From positions 1 to 29,920 of the forward strand of contig PCAH01000165.1 of assembly GCA_002730485.1 (NCBI GenBank): a stretch of DNA of 29,920 nucleotides, given 5' to 3'. Positions 1-7,960 of this stretch are shown piece by piece; position 1 is the first letter of the stretch; every line of letters starts with the position of its first letter. The notes beneath the pieces are model-generated. The model had not been told where the DNA came from. It worked only from the letters and a program-made list of their open reading frames with translations, and made no database searches. The DNA is from Dehalococcoidia bacterium. Lineage in GTDB: Bacteria > Chloroflexota > Dehalococcoidia > UBA3495. Position numbers and translations under genes: made by a program.

Positions 1-861
1 GAGACCGGCGCCGGCCAGCACGGCGTCGCCACCGCCACCGTGGCTGCGTTGTACGGACTTCCCTGCGTCGTCTACATGGGTGAGGAGGACATTCGACGGC
101 AGGCGCTGAACGTCTTCCGGATGCGACTGCTGGGCGCCGAGGTGCGTCCCGTAACGTCGGGTAGTCGCACCCTCAAGGACGCCATCAACGAGTGCATTCG
201 GGACTGGGTCACTAACGTCGAGACCACCCACTATCTGATCGGCAGCGTTGTCGGACCCCACCCCTACCCGGTGATGGTGCGTGACTTCCAGACGGTCATC
301 GGACGGGAGGCAAGGGCTCAATTGTTAGAGATTGAAGGCAAACTTCCCGACTATGTATTGGCCTGCGTCGGCGGTGGCAGTAATTCCATTGGGATGTTCC
401 ACCCCTTTGTGCCCGACGAGGATGTGAAGTTGATCGGTCTGGAAGCCGGAGGGGACGGCGTCGATACCGGCAGGCATTCAGCCACCCTCAGCGCCGGACG
501 GCCTGGAGTGCTGCATGGTGCAATGTCCTATCTGCTCCAGGATGAACACGGCCAGGTCATGGAGACCCACAGTATATCCGCAGGATTGGACTACCCCGGA
601 GTAGGCCCGGAGCACAGCTACTTGAAAGCCTCCGGAAGGGCTGAATACCGTGACGTCACCGACGCGCAGGCCCTGGAGGCGTTCCATCTCCTGTGCCGCA
701 CTGAGGGGATTATCCCGGCCCTGGAGTCCTCCCACGCCGTCTCGGCTGCTGTCGATCTGGCCAAGACTCTTACGTCCGACCAGGTCGTCCTGGTCTGCCT
801 CAGCGGACGCGGCGACAAGGATATAGACATCGTCGCCCAGGCCTCCGGACTTCAAATTTAG
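1..861 (+). CDS. trpB: Tryptophan synthase beta chain (5' end outside window)
   Basis: The PLP-dependent beta subunit condenses indole and L-serine to tryptophan in the TrpA2B2 complex. The frame is open from base 1 (E-T-G-A-G-Q-H-G), a TrpB block that begins near residue 109 of the enterobacterial enzyme, so roughly the first 108 residues, including the PLP lysine, lie upstream. About 286 residues are visible. The phosphate-binding loop GGGSNSIG is at fragment residues 124-131, and the C-terminal blocks LESSHAV and LSGRGDKD are present; the length matches a normal C-terminus. The GTG at position 40 is internal and is not a start. No trpA follows: the next gene is an SDR after about 160 bases, so if there is a trp operon it lies to the left. 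The family assignment is secure. Confidence 0.97.
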   Translation, partial: ETGAGQHGVATATVAALYGLPCVVYMGEEDIRRQALNVFRMRLLGAEVRPVTSGSRTLKDAINECIRDWVTNVETTHYLIGSVVGPHPYPVMVRDFQTVIGREARAQLLEIEGKLPDYVLACVGGGSNSIGMFHPFVPDEDVKLIGLEAGGDGVDTGRHSATLSAGRPGVLHGAMSYLLQDEHGQVMETHSISAGLDYPGVGPEHSYLKASGRAEYRDVTDAQALEAFHLLCRTEGIIPALESSHAVSAAVDLAKTLTSDQVVLVCLSGRGDKDIDIVAQASGLQI

Positions 862-1023
862 AGAGATCACCCATCCGCATTTGGAAATCAGGCCGGAGCC
901 TACGCCAGACGTGATCCGGTATAAATCCTTGTGCTACAATGATTGCCGATTCGCCAGAGCCATGTCTGAGTGTTCTCTGGTTATGTAAAGTTAAGATTCC
1001 GTTAATTAGCAGGAGAGACTACT

Positions 1024-1821
1024 ATGGACATGGGATTAGAGGGCAAGGTTGCAATCATCACTGGTGGCAGTGATGGCATCGGTAAAGCCGCCGCGCTGAG
1101 CATGGCCAAAGAAGGGGCCAATGTGGTCATCGTGGCCCGCCGCCAGGAAGTATTGGATCAGGCGGTTCAGGAGATCAAGACTGCGACAGAGGGCTCGGTT
1201 GTCCCTCTCGCACTGGATATCACTACAGATGGCGCGTCCAAAAAGATGATCCAGACGGCCATCGACAACTTCGGTCGCGTGGACATCATCGTGAACAACG
1301 CTGGTTCGTCCATGGCCAAACCCTTCGAGGACGTGAGCCACGAGGACTGGCAGGGCGACTTCGAACTGAAGGTCTGGGCAGCGGTCCGCCTGATGCAAGA
1401 ATCCATCGGCGAGATGCGGAAGGTCGGCGGCGGTCGTATCATCAACGTGACCAACCTGGGTGGCCGGACCCCTGGTCCCGCCTCCATGCCAACGTCCATC
1501 TCCCGCGCCGCAGGTATCGCCATCACCAAAGGCCTGTCCAAGGACTTGGCCAAGGAAAACATCCTGGTGACCACCGTCTGCATCGGCCTGGTCAAGAGCG
1601 GCCAGCACCAACGCAGGTATGACGCCCGTATCGAGAAGGAACCTAACCTGACTCTGGACACTTTCTACTCTGAACTTGCCCAGGGCCGTTCGGTGCCCAT
1701 CGGCCGTGTCGCCGAGCCTGAAGAGGCCGGTGATGTGATCACCTTCCTGGCTTCTGAGCGCGCCAGCTACTTGACCGGTATCGCAGTCAACCTGGACGGC
1801 GGAGCTTCCGCAGTCCTTTAA
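1024..1821 (+). CDS. SDR-family protein with substituted catalytic tetrad
   Basis: A 265-residue Rossmann-fold protein of the short-chain dehydrogenase/reductase superfamily. The cofactor loop TGGSDGIG (residues 13-20) and the NNAG motif (91-94) are intact, so NAD(P) binding is expected. In place of the usual Ser/Tyr/Lys triad the sequence has N144, T157 and R161 (block PTSISRAAG where most SDRs have PYSxSKAA), with the normal 13-residue and 4-residue spacings. Classical hydride-transfer chemistry is therefore doubtful, unless this subfamily uses other residues. The C-terminal NLDGGAS is typical of FabG-like SDRs. An AGGAG ribosome site at 1011-1015 supports the ATG at 1024. TACAAT at 935-940 may be a -10 box, but no good -35 accompanies it. 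The class V aminotransferase follows after 76 bases, possibly in the same transcript. The substrate is unknown. Confidence 0.88.
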   Translation: MDMGLEGKVAIITGGSDGIGKAAALSMAKEGANVVIVARRQEVLDQAVQEIKTATEGSVVPLALDITTDGASKKMIQTAIDNFGRVDIIVNNAGSSMAKPFEDVSHEDWQGDFELKVWAAVRLMQESIGEMRKVGGGRIINVTNLGGRTPGPASMPTSISRAAGIAITKGLSKDLAKENILVTTVCIGLVKSGQHQRRYDARIEKEPNLTLDTFYSELAQGRSVPIGRVAEPEEAGDVITFLASERASYLTGIAVNLDGGASAVL

Positions 1822-1897
1822 ACCTGGTTAAACAGAGTCGAAGTCGAAGCCAATCTAGATATAAACACAAGGTCCACGCGACCGGAGGTCTTAGAAC

Positions 1898-3094
1898 TTG
1901 ACTAGCTCCTACATGACAGAATTAAACGCACCTCAAAAGGTGCTGTTGGGACCCGGACCTAGCACCGTACACCCTCGGGTGTTGGCAGCTATGGCCAGTC
2001 CCGTGATGGGTCACCTGGACCCGGCATTCTTCCAGGTAATGGACGACGTATGCGAGATGCTGCGTATGGTCTTCCATACTGAAAACAAGATGACCGTGCC
2101 GATATCGTCCACCGGTACGGGAGCCATGGAAACCGCCTGCGCCAACGTCATCGAGCGAGGCGACGAGGTGCTCATAGCCAGAAACGGGTACTTCGGTGTC
2201 CGCTTGGGAGACATAGCGGAGCGTTGCGGTGCCACCGTCCACCTGATGGACACACCCTGGGGCAAATCGGTCGACCCCCAGGCCCTTCGCGACGAACTCA
2301 AGAAACACCCTGGTCTCAAGGCAGTGGGCGTTGTCCATGCTGAGACATCCACAGGTGTGTTGAGTGAGGTCAAAGAGTTGGTAGACGTGATCCACGAAGC
2401 CGGTGCGCTGGCCATCGTGGACGCAGTCACATCGCTGGGCGGACACGACATGAGGATGGACGACTGGGGCATCGATGTTTGTTACAGCGCCACCCAGAAG
2501 TGCCTCGGCGCCCCTCCTGGACTGGCTCCAATCAGCCTCAGCCAGGAAGCGATGGACGTGGTTGTGAACCGTTCAACCAAGGTTCAGAGTTTCTATTTCA
2601 ACCTACAGGACTTGGAGGCCTACTGGAACCAGACCAGAAGGGCCTACCACCACACCTCGCCCATCAACATGACCTATGCGCTCCGGGAGTCCCTGCGCAT
2701 GATGATGGAAGAGGGCTTGGATAACCGAATCCAGCGGCACGCCCGCGTTGCCGCTGGATTCCGCGCCGGTGCAGAAGCGCTGGGATTGACCCTGCTGGCT
2801 GAAGAAGGCCACCGGTTGAACCCACTGACCACCGTCTCCATTCCCGAGGGCATCGAAGACGGCAAGGTCCGCGCGGCATTGCTGAACGACTACGACATCG
2901 AGATCGGTGGCGGTCTGGGTGAGTTTGCCGGCAAAGCCTGGCGTGTCGGGCTAATGGGCGAATCGGCCCGCGAACGAAATGTCTTCGCGGTGCTCTCGGC
3001 TCTGGAGAACATCCTCTCCAAAGAAGGCTACGAAGTGGCCTACGGAGCCAGTCTATCCGCGGCTCAAAGAGCCATAGCGACCTTCGACGAGTAA
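1898..3094 (+). CDS. Class V aminotransferase, alanine/serine-glyoxylate type
   Basis: A 398-residue fold-type I PLP enzyme. The N-terminal LLGPGPSTVHPRV, the GHLDP segment and SSTGTGAMET are hallmarks of the alanine-glyoxylate/serine-glyoxylate/serine-pyruvate aminotransferase group. The Schiff-base lysine is K201 in SATQKCLGAPPGL, and VDAVTSLGG carries the aspartate that contacts the PLP ring nitrogen. The TTG at 1898 is preferred as start because GGAGGT (1884-1889) sits 8 bases before it; the ATG five codons later would be too far from that site. The likely reaction is glyoxylate + alanine (or serine) -> glycine + pyruvate (or hydroxypyruvate). The convergent glcDEF genes produce glyoxylate, which favours this role. 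Amino-donor specificity cannot be read from sequence, and other class V activities remain possible. Confidence 0.9.
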   Translation: MTSSYMTELNAPQKVLLGPGPSTVHPRVLAAMASPVMGHLDPAFFQVMDDVCEMLRMVFHTENKMTVPISSTGTGAMETACANVIERGDEVLIARNGYFGVRLGDIAERCGATVHLMDTPWGKSVDPQALRDELKKHPGLKAVGVVHAETSTGVLSEVKELVDVIHEAGALAIVDAVTSLGGHDMRMDDWGIDVCYSATQKCLGAPPGLAPISLSQEAMDVVVNRSTKVQSFYFNLQDLEAYWNQTRRAYHHTSPINMTYALRESLRMMMEEGLDNRIQRHARVAAGFRAGAEALGLTLLAEEGHRLNPLTTVSIPEGIEDGKVRAALLNDYDIEIGGGLGEFAGKAWRVGLMGESARERNVFAVLSALENILSKEGYEVAYGASLSAAQRAIATFDE

Positions 3095-3123
3095 CCACTC
3101 GCCGGAGCTACAACCTAGCAAAC

Positions 3124-3157
3124 AACAAGAGGCGGGGAAACTTCCCCGCCTCTTGTT
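3124..3157. terminator. Strong hairpin between convergent genes
   Basis: A perfect 15-bp inverted repeat (arms 3124-3138 and 3143-3157, with one further A-T pair possible inside) encloses a loop of four bases or fewer. It lies 30 bases after the aminotransferase stop. The arms end in short A- and T-rich stretches, but there is no long U-tract. It sits between the plus-strand aminotransferase and minus-strand glcF, and could end transcription from either side. Confidence 0.75.
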
Positions 3158-3176
3158 CGTTATCGATTGGTTTTAC

Positions 3177-3216
3177 CGTTCGTCCTGAGCTCCGTTGAAG
3201 GACGTGCATCAGTCAA
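3177..3216 (-). repeat. 40-bp dispersed repeat, copy A
   Basis: Read on the minus strand, this copy runs TTGACTGATGC through a variant of the core CTTCGACGGRGCTCAGGACG (here with an A for G in CTTCAACGG) to GAACG. It is inverted relative to copy B, 200 bp away, and to copies C and D about 21 kb away. The function is unknown. Confidence 0.8.
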
Positions 3217-3279
3217 CCTGCTCGTAGGTGGTGGACGGTGATGCGGCAGTTGTCTTCGGGAGTACCTTGGCTGATAAGT

Positions 3280-3304
3280 GGATTCTTGCCTCCGCAGGAA
3301 GGAC
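3280..3304 (+). repeat. 25-bp palindromic unit, left partner
   Basis: This is an imperfect palindrome of the pattern ATTCYT-N8-AGGAA. Its inner part GCCTCCGCAGGAA is the exact reverse complement of part of the unit at 3477-3501, so the two could also pair with each other. Confidence 0.65.
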
Positions 3305-3422
3305 GGGCGTGCTGGCCAAAACCACCGCTAACACCCAAACCACCTCACAAGAACGCTCATGGTGTCCTTCCGCGGAAGGATGTCGAACCACTGTTACGGA
3401 GCTGGCCAATCCCACCCAATGA

Positions 3423-3462
3423 TTGGCTTATGCGCATCCTTCGACGGGCTCAGGACGAACGG
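3423..3462 (+). repeat. 40-bp dispersed repeat, copy B
   Basis: It starts TTGGCTTATGCGCATC and continues with the core CTTCGACGGGCTCAGGACG-AACGG. It is close to copies C and D in the 24-kb island and inverted relative to copy A. Confidence 0.85.
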
Positions 3463-3476
3463 AAGAGGTGCGGTAT

Positions 3477-3501
3477 GGATTCCTGCGGAGGCAGGAATGC
3501 C
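3477..3501 (+). repeat. 25-bp palindromic unit, right partner
   Basis: ATTCCT-N8-AGGAAT is a perfect 6-bp-arm palindrome with an 8-base centre. The layout resembles the neisserial dRS3 element (ATTCCC-N8-GGGAAT). Homology to dRS3 is not claimed. Confidence 0.65.
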
Positions 3502-3533
3502 GCGGTGCGGTGCAGGTTGGATTTGCAGCCTTG

Positions 3534-4856
3534 CTACTCCAACCCGTAGGCCTCGTCTAGGATGTCCACCACGTGGCGGACTTTTTCTTTTTGTCCTTTG
3601 GCTTTGAAGCCTAGCTCCACTTGTAGCATGCAGCCGGGGTTGGCGGTGATCACTTCTTGGACGCCGGTGGCTTCGATACTGTCCATCTTGCGGCTCAACA
3701 GGCGCTTGGAGAGGGCGGGTTGGGTTGATGAGTAGATTCCAGCGCCGCCGCAACAGAGGCTGGAGTTTTCCATCTCGATGAGCTCTAGACCGGGTATGGA
3801 GTTCAAGATGACCCTTGGCGCAGCTGTGATGCGCTGGGCGTGAGCCAGGTGGCACGGATCTTGGTAGGTGATTCTGCGGTTGATTTCAGCGGTGGGAGGC
3901 TCAAAGGGCAGACCCGCCAGAAACTCGGTTACGTCCTTGGTCATGCTGCTGAACCGTATTGCCTTCTCTCGATATGTCGGGTCATCCTTCAGTAGCTCGG
4001 CGTACTCCTTCATGCTGGAGCCGCAGCCCGCAGAGGAAGAGATTATCTGCTCCACACCGGCGGCCATCAGCGCATCGATGTTGGTGCGCGCCATGGCCCG
4101 GCTGTTGGCCATGTCTCCGGCGTGGGTGTTCAGCGCCCCGCAGCACCCCTGACCCTGGGGCACCAGCACGTCGCAGCCGTTCCTGGTCAGAACCCGCACC
4201 GTGGCCTCCATGGTCGGACCCTGCATCAGCGGCATGACACAACCGGACAGCAGCGCCACGGTTATCTTCTTTTCGCCCTGGGCTGGGTGAACGGTATTGC
4301 TAGGGGCGAAGAACTTCTTGCTCAAGGGTGGCAGTTGGGACTCCAGCGCGGCTATCCCGCCTGGAACCAGGTGGAGCAGATGGGAGAGACGGAGCAGCTT
4401 TTGCAGGCCAAGACGTTGGTAGATACGGATCAGGTGCGCGCCCAGATTCAGACGTCGGGGCTTGGGCAGCGTGGCGGTCAAGAAAAACCGACTGAACCGT
4501 TTTAGTTCCCGGGATTGGAGTCCGGCTGTCTTCACCTGGGCGCGGGTCCGCTCCATGATGCGGCCGTAGGGTACGCCGGAGGGACACACCGCCTCGCAGG
4601 CCCGGCACTGGAGGCAGGCTTCCCAGTGGGAGACGATCCTGGGCGTAATCTCTACTCTGCCCTCGTTGACGGCTTTCATCAGTGCCAATCGGCCCCGGGG
4701 CGACTCCATCTCCAGGGCCGTTTCCACGTAGGTAGGGCAGGAACTCAGGCAGAGACCACAATGCACACATCGGTACAGGTCTGCTTCGGCCGGGGCGTCG
4801 GGTCCGGTGAACCCTCCCGGTATTATCTTCAATGATTCTGATGCGGGCTGGACCAT
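3534..4856 (-). CDS. glcF: Glycolate oxidase iron-sulfur subunit
   Basis: This 440-residue protein is the Fe-S/CCG-domain subunit that carries electrons from the GlcD/GlcE flavoproteins to the respiratory chain. It has two ferredoxin-type 4Fe-4S motifs, C30-C33-C36-C40-P and C81-C84-C87-C91-P. Two CCG (heterodisulfide-reductase-like) domains follow, with signatures GQGCCGALNTHAG and SSLCCGGAGIYS plus the preceding DPCHLAHAQR. The length is normal for GlcF. The ATG at 4856 lies one base after the glcE stop codon, so the two genes are translationally coupled. It is the last gene of a glcD-glcE-glcF operon. Related proteins include LutA/LldE and the glycerol-3-phosphate dehydrogenase subunit GlpC, but the D-E-F order fits glycolate oxidase best. 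Confidence 0.93.
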   Translation of the reverse strand: MVQPASESLKIIPGGFTGPDAPAEADLYRCVHCGLCLSSCPTYVETALEMESPRGRLALMKAVNEGRVEITPRIVSHWEACLQCRACEAVCPSGVPYGRIMERTRAQVKTAGLQSRELKRFSRFFLTATLPKPRRLNLGAHLIRIYQRLGLQKLLRLSHLLHLVPGGIAALESQLPPLSKKFFAPSNTVHPAQGEKKITVALLSGCVMPLMQGPTMEATVRVLTRNGCDVLVPQGQGCCGALNTHAGDMANSRAMARTNIDALMAAGVEQIISSSAGCGSSMKEYAELLKDDPTYREKAIRFSSMTKDVTEFLAGLPFEPPTAEINRRITYQDPCHLAHAQRITAAPRVILNSIPGLELIEMENSSLCCGGAGIYSSTQPALSKRLLSRKMDSIEATGVQEVITANPGCMLQVELGFKAKGQKEKVRHVVDILDEAYGLE

Positions 4857-4857
4857 C

Positions 4858-6231
4858 CTAGATGCCTCCTAAGAAGCGACCAGGATTGAGGACGCTGTTG
4901 GGATCGAACCGTTTTTTGATGTCTTGCATGATTGATAGGCTGTCTGGGTAGTCGCCCCAGATATCTATCTGGGATTTGACGCTCACCGGGCAATGTTCCA
5001 CCACCGCCGAGCCCTCGCAGCGTTGGACAATCTGGCGAACCTGTTGGATCGCGTCGATGATGGGCTGCGGTTCCATGGAGTGGGTGGATTGGATATCGCC
5101 ATACTTGGGCCAGAAGAGGCGTATGCTGCCGAACCCCGAGTCGGCCATCTGCTCTGGGTACTCTCCGAACAGGGTCACGTCACCGCATTCTGCGGAGGCT
5201 CTAGCTGCGGATTTAGACTGGACTGATACTTTCATCACCAGCGCCGAGTCATCACGGAGCTGGGGTGGCGTATCGGTGATCCAGCGGAGGGTCGATCTGG
5301 CGGCTGGGCCTTCGATGCGTTGGACGGCATTGGCCCCCTCGGCCAGAAGTGTTGCCGCCGCCTCGTCCAAACGTCGCCTGGTGGCCTGGGAGCGGCCTGA
5401 ATAGAATGCCAAGAAGAGTGCAGTGCCCTCATCCAGCAGCCCCAGGTTCTGGGACGCGGCCAGTGTGGAGTCCTGGAGTCGCCGGGAGACCCGGTAGGTG
5501 ACGCTGTGGCAGCCCATGGGCGCGGCCGATGAGTGAATCAACGCTCTGCTGGCTGAGATGGAGTCTGGCAGCGCCGCGAAGGACGCCAGGAGCATGCCGC
5601 TGTGTGGGTCGATGGGCAACAGCTTGAACGTGGCTTCAACGATCACTCCCAGGGTGCCTAGGGAACCGGCGTACAGCTTATTGAGGTCGTAGCCGGTTAC
5701 GTTCTTAACCACTTTGCCGCCAGACTTGGTGGCTATGCCGTCGGTACCCAGCACACTCATGCCAATGAGCCACTCGCGGGGCAGGCCGTAGGCGTAGGAC
5801 AATGGCCCGCCAGCTCCCACGGACAGGATGCCGCCGATCGTGGAGCGGTCGGCCTCGGCTGACTCCAGAGGGGCGAATTCTCCTCCAGGGGACAATCGTT
5901 CTTGGAGATTGGACAGGGTCATGCCAGCTTCGACGGTTGCCGTCATGTCGGCGGGTTGGTAGTCGACCAATTGGTTGAGGCCACCAAGGTCCAGGATCAC
6001 GTCGGCCTTCCTTGGGACATTGCCCAGGTTCATCCGGGTCCCACCCCCACGGGGCATGATGCTGACGTGCTCCGAGGACGCCCAAATCAACAATTCAGAG
6101 ATTTGGAGCCTGTCGGTGGGGCGGACTATGGCCTGAGGGGCTACGTCGTCGATCTCGATATCGCCAACGGGCATGACAACACTACCGCCCAAAAGGCCTG
6201 CCAGACGATCGCTAAGGGGAGACTCCAACAA
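4858..6231 (-). CDS. glcE: Glycolate oxidase FAD-binding subunit
   Basis: This protein of about 457 residues has an FAD-binding PCMH/VAO-type domain and is the second flavin subunit of glycolate dehydrogenase. The N-terminal half contains the ADP-binding block MPRGGGTRMNLG and the TIGGILSVGAGGP segment. The block GGKVVKNVTGYDLNKLYAGS is strongly diagnostic of GlcE, and the C-terminus DPNSVLNPGRF is the usual FAD-oxidase ending. The start is TTG at 6231 or at the next codon (6228). An AGGAG at 6235-6239 lies 3 bases from the first and 6 from the second, so 6228 is slightly better placed. It is 24 bases downstream of glcD and 1 base upstream of glcF. Confidence 0.93.
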   Translation of the reverse strand: MLESPLSDRLAGLLGGSVVMPVGDIEIDDVAPQAIVRPTDRLQISELLIWASSEHVSIMPRGGGTRMNLGNVPRKADVILDLGGLNQLVDYQPADMTATVEAGMTLSNLQERLSPGGEFAPLESAEADRSTIGGILSVGAGGPLSYAYGLPREWLIGMSVLGTDGIATKSGGKVVKNVTGYDLNKLYAGSLGTLGVIVEATFKLLPIDPHSGMLLASFAALPDSISASRALIHSSAAPMGCHSVTYRVSRRLQDSTLAASQNLGLLDEGTALFLAFYSGRSQATRRRLDEAAATLLAEGANAVQRIEGPAARSTLRWITDTPPQLRDDSALVMKVSVQSKSAARASAECGDVTLFGEYPEQMADSGFGSIRLFWPKYGDIQSTHSMEPQPIIDAIQQVRQIVQRCEGSAVVEHCPVSVKSQIDIWGDYPDSLSIMQDIKKRFDPNSVLNPGRFLGGI

Positions 6232-6255
6232 AAACTCCTGTGTAAGTGAGACCGG

Positions 6256-7683
6256 CTAGGCCGGCATACCCGGGAAAGTGGCTTGGGAATGGGGCGTGGC
6301 CTTGACCCCGTCTGGGAATATCTTGCCCGGGTTTAGAGTGTTTTCCGGCGCAAAGGCGTCGCGAACCATGACCATGGCTGCCATGTCTTCATCCGAGTAC
6401 ACCAGGGGCATCTGCTCTTTCTTCTCCAGGCCAACGCCGTGCTCGCCAGTCAGCGTGCCGCCGGCGTCGACGCATACCTGAAGCACGGCGGTACCTGCTT
6501 CCATGACCCGCTCCAACATGCCCTCTTTTCGTTCATCAAAGAGGAGGCAGGGGTGGAGGTTGCCGTCTCCAGCGTGGAAGACGTTGGCGATGGGTATGTC
6601 GTATTTCTTGCTGACATCCGCCACCTGTCCGAGCACCCGCGCCAATTGAGTGCGGGGGACCACTCCGTCGACCAGGAAATAGTTGGGGGCCAGGCTGCCC
6701 AGAGCGCCCAAAGCCCCGTTACGGCCCACCCAGAGTTGTTGGCGTTCCTCGGCGGCTTCGGCGGTTCTCACCTGGGTGGCTCCCGTGTCCCAGAGGGCGG
6801 CTTCGACCTCGCGTCCAATCTCGATGACTTCGTCGTTCAGGCCCTCAAGTTCTATGAGTAGTACCGCACCGGCGTCGTCCGGATAGCCGGCGTCGCTGAC
6901 GTTTTGGACTGCCTGGATGGTTAGAGCGTCAATCATCTCAAGGGCTGCGGGGACTATGCCGTGTTCAATCACAGCAGACACCGCAGTGCAGGCCGATTCC
7001 ACGTTTGGGAAGATGCCCAGGAACGTGCGCACCGCTTCCGGCACTGGCAGCAGCCTCACGGCGATCTTGGTGGCAATGCCAAAGGTGCCTTCGGAGCCGG
7101 TGAACACGCCGCGCAGGTCGTAGCCGATGGTCTCACGGGCCAGACTGCCCAGGTTCACTATTGAACCGTCTTCCAGCACGACTTCCATTCCCAGCACGTG
7201 GTTGGTGGTGGTCCCATAGGCTAGGCAGTGGGGGCCGCCGGAGTTCTCGGCTATGTTGCCGCCCAGACTGCAGGCCTTTTGGCTGGAGGGGTCCGGGGCA
7301 TAACGGAGATTATCTTTTCGGACTCGGGTGTCCAGGTGCAGGTTGATAACTCCCGGCTCCACCAGTGCGATGCGGTTGTCGGTATCCACTTCCAGGATGT
7401 TGTTCATGCGTGGGAAGGCGATCTGGATGCCGCCTGGAGGGGTGACCGCGCCACCGCTGAGGCCGGTACCGGTCCCGCGACCCACAACGGGGATTCCGGC
7501 GTCGTAGGCCAGGGCAACAACCTCGCTCACTTCCCGGGTGTTGCCTGGAAAGACCACAGCTTCAGGCACACGACGGTCCACCGAGCCGTCGTACTCAAAA
7601 ACCAGCAGATCATCAGCGTGGTAAACCACGTTTTGTTCGCCGACGATCCCCTGAAGGCCCTTCAAAAATGCGCTGAATTCCAT
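6256..7683 (-). CDS. glcD: Glycolate oxidase subunit D (FAD-linked)
   Basis: This 475-residue flavoprotein oxidises glycolate (possibly also D-lactate) to the 2-oxo acid. The FAD-binding PCMH domain includes VVGRGTGTGLSGGA, LGGNIAENSGG and GVFTGSEGTFGI. The C-terminal FAD-linked-oxidase domain includes NVFHAGDGNLHP and GGTLTGEHGVG, whose histidines lie near flavin and substrate in this family, and it ends ENTLNPGKIFP. The ATG at 7683 is preferred because the family-like sequence begins there; an in-frame GTG at 7719 would add 12 residues with no ribosome site. A minus-strand TAAAAT at 7741-7736 could be a -10 box, giving a short leader to the ATG. It is the first gene of the glcDEF operon and is divergent from leuB. 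Other FAD/2-hydroxyacid dehydrogenases look similar; the operon supports the glycolate role. Confidence 0.92.
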   Translation of the reverse strand: MEFSAFLKGLQGIVGEQNVVYHADDLLVFEYDGSVDRRVPEAVVFPGNTREVSEVVALAYDAGIPVVGRGTGTGLSGGAVTPPGGIQIAFPRMNNILEVDTDNRIALVEPGVINLHLDTRVRKDNLRYAPDPSSQKACSLGGNIAENSGGPHCLAYGTTTNHVLGMEVVLEDGSIVNLGSLARETIGYDLRGVFTGSEGTFGIATKIAVRLLPVPEAVRTFLGIFPNVESACTAVSAVIEHGIVPAALEMIDALTIQAVQNVSDAGYPDDAGAVLLIELEGLNDEVIEIGREVEAALWDTGATQVRTAEAAEERQQLWVGRNGALGALGSLAPNYFLVDGVVPRTQLARVLGQVADVSKKYDIPIANVFHAGDGNLHPCLLFDERKEGMLERVMEAGTAVLQVCVDAGGTLTGEHGVGLEKKEQMPLVYSDEDMAAMVMVRDAFAPENTLNPGKIFPDGVKATPHSQATFPGMPA

Positions 7684-7847
7684 GCCTGAAGCCCATAATC
7701 CAACTATTGCCGAATCCACGGCTGGATTAGGTGGGATTTTAGAGCAAAAGCCAAGGCATTGCCAGACTGGGCAGATTCAATTAACAGCGCGCTCTTTCGG
7801 GGTTATCTAGCCGGATTTGAGATGGCAATCCCAAAGCTCTGCCGTGT

Positions 7848-7876
7848 TTGTAGGCCCTTTGGTTTATGGGTATACT
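7848..7876 (+). promoter_or_regulatory. Predicted sigma-70-type promoter of leuB
   Basis: TTGTAG (7848-7853), a 17-bp spacer and TATACT (7871-7876) match the housekeeping consensus at 4/6 and 5/6 positions. The predicted start near 7883 leaves a leader of about 78 bases before the GTG. Confidence 0.6.
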
Positions 7877-7960
7877 GGGTCGGGATTCACGCCAAGACGA
7901 TTTCAGTTTTGGCCTGGGCTCACCAAATAGAAATATATTCAGGCAGCTAGGAGGAATCAC

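Larger units (their letters stand above)
3095..3533. other. Gene-free spacer with terminator and dispersed repeats
   Basis: This 439-bp region between convergent genes holds no credible gene; its short open frames overlap in several phases and have no family features. It contains the terminator hairpin, two inverted copies of a 40-bp repeat (3177-3216 and 3423-3462), two related 25-bp palindromic units facing each other (3280-3304 and 3477-3501), and a perfect 16-bp palindrome TCCTTCCGCGGAAGGA (3365-3380). The same repeat families recur at 24175-24911. Confidence 0.8.

Noticed and set aside
478..870. 130-residue open frame antisense to trpB
   Set aside because: It lies wholly over conserved trpB sequence, has no motif or ribosome site, and mirrors codon bias of the true gene.
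3394..3855. 153-residue minus-strand frame overlapping the glcF end and the repeat spacer
   Set aside because: It is a shifted reading of glcF and repeat DNA; composition is Arg/Pro-rich and no family pattern is visible.
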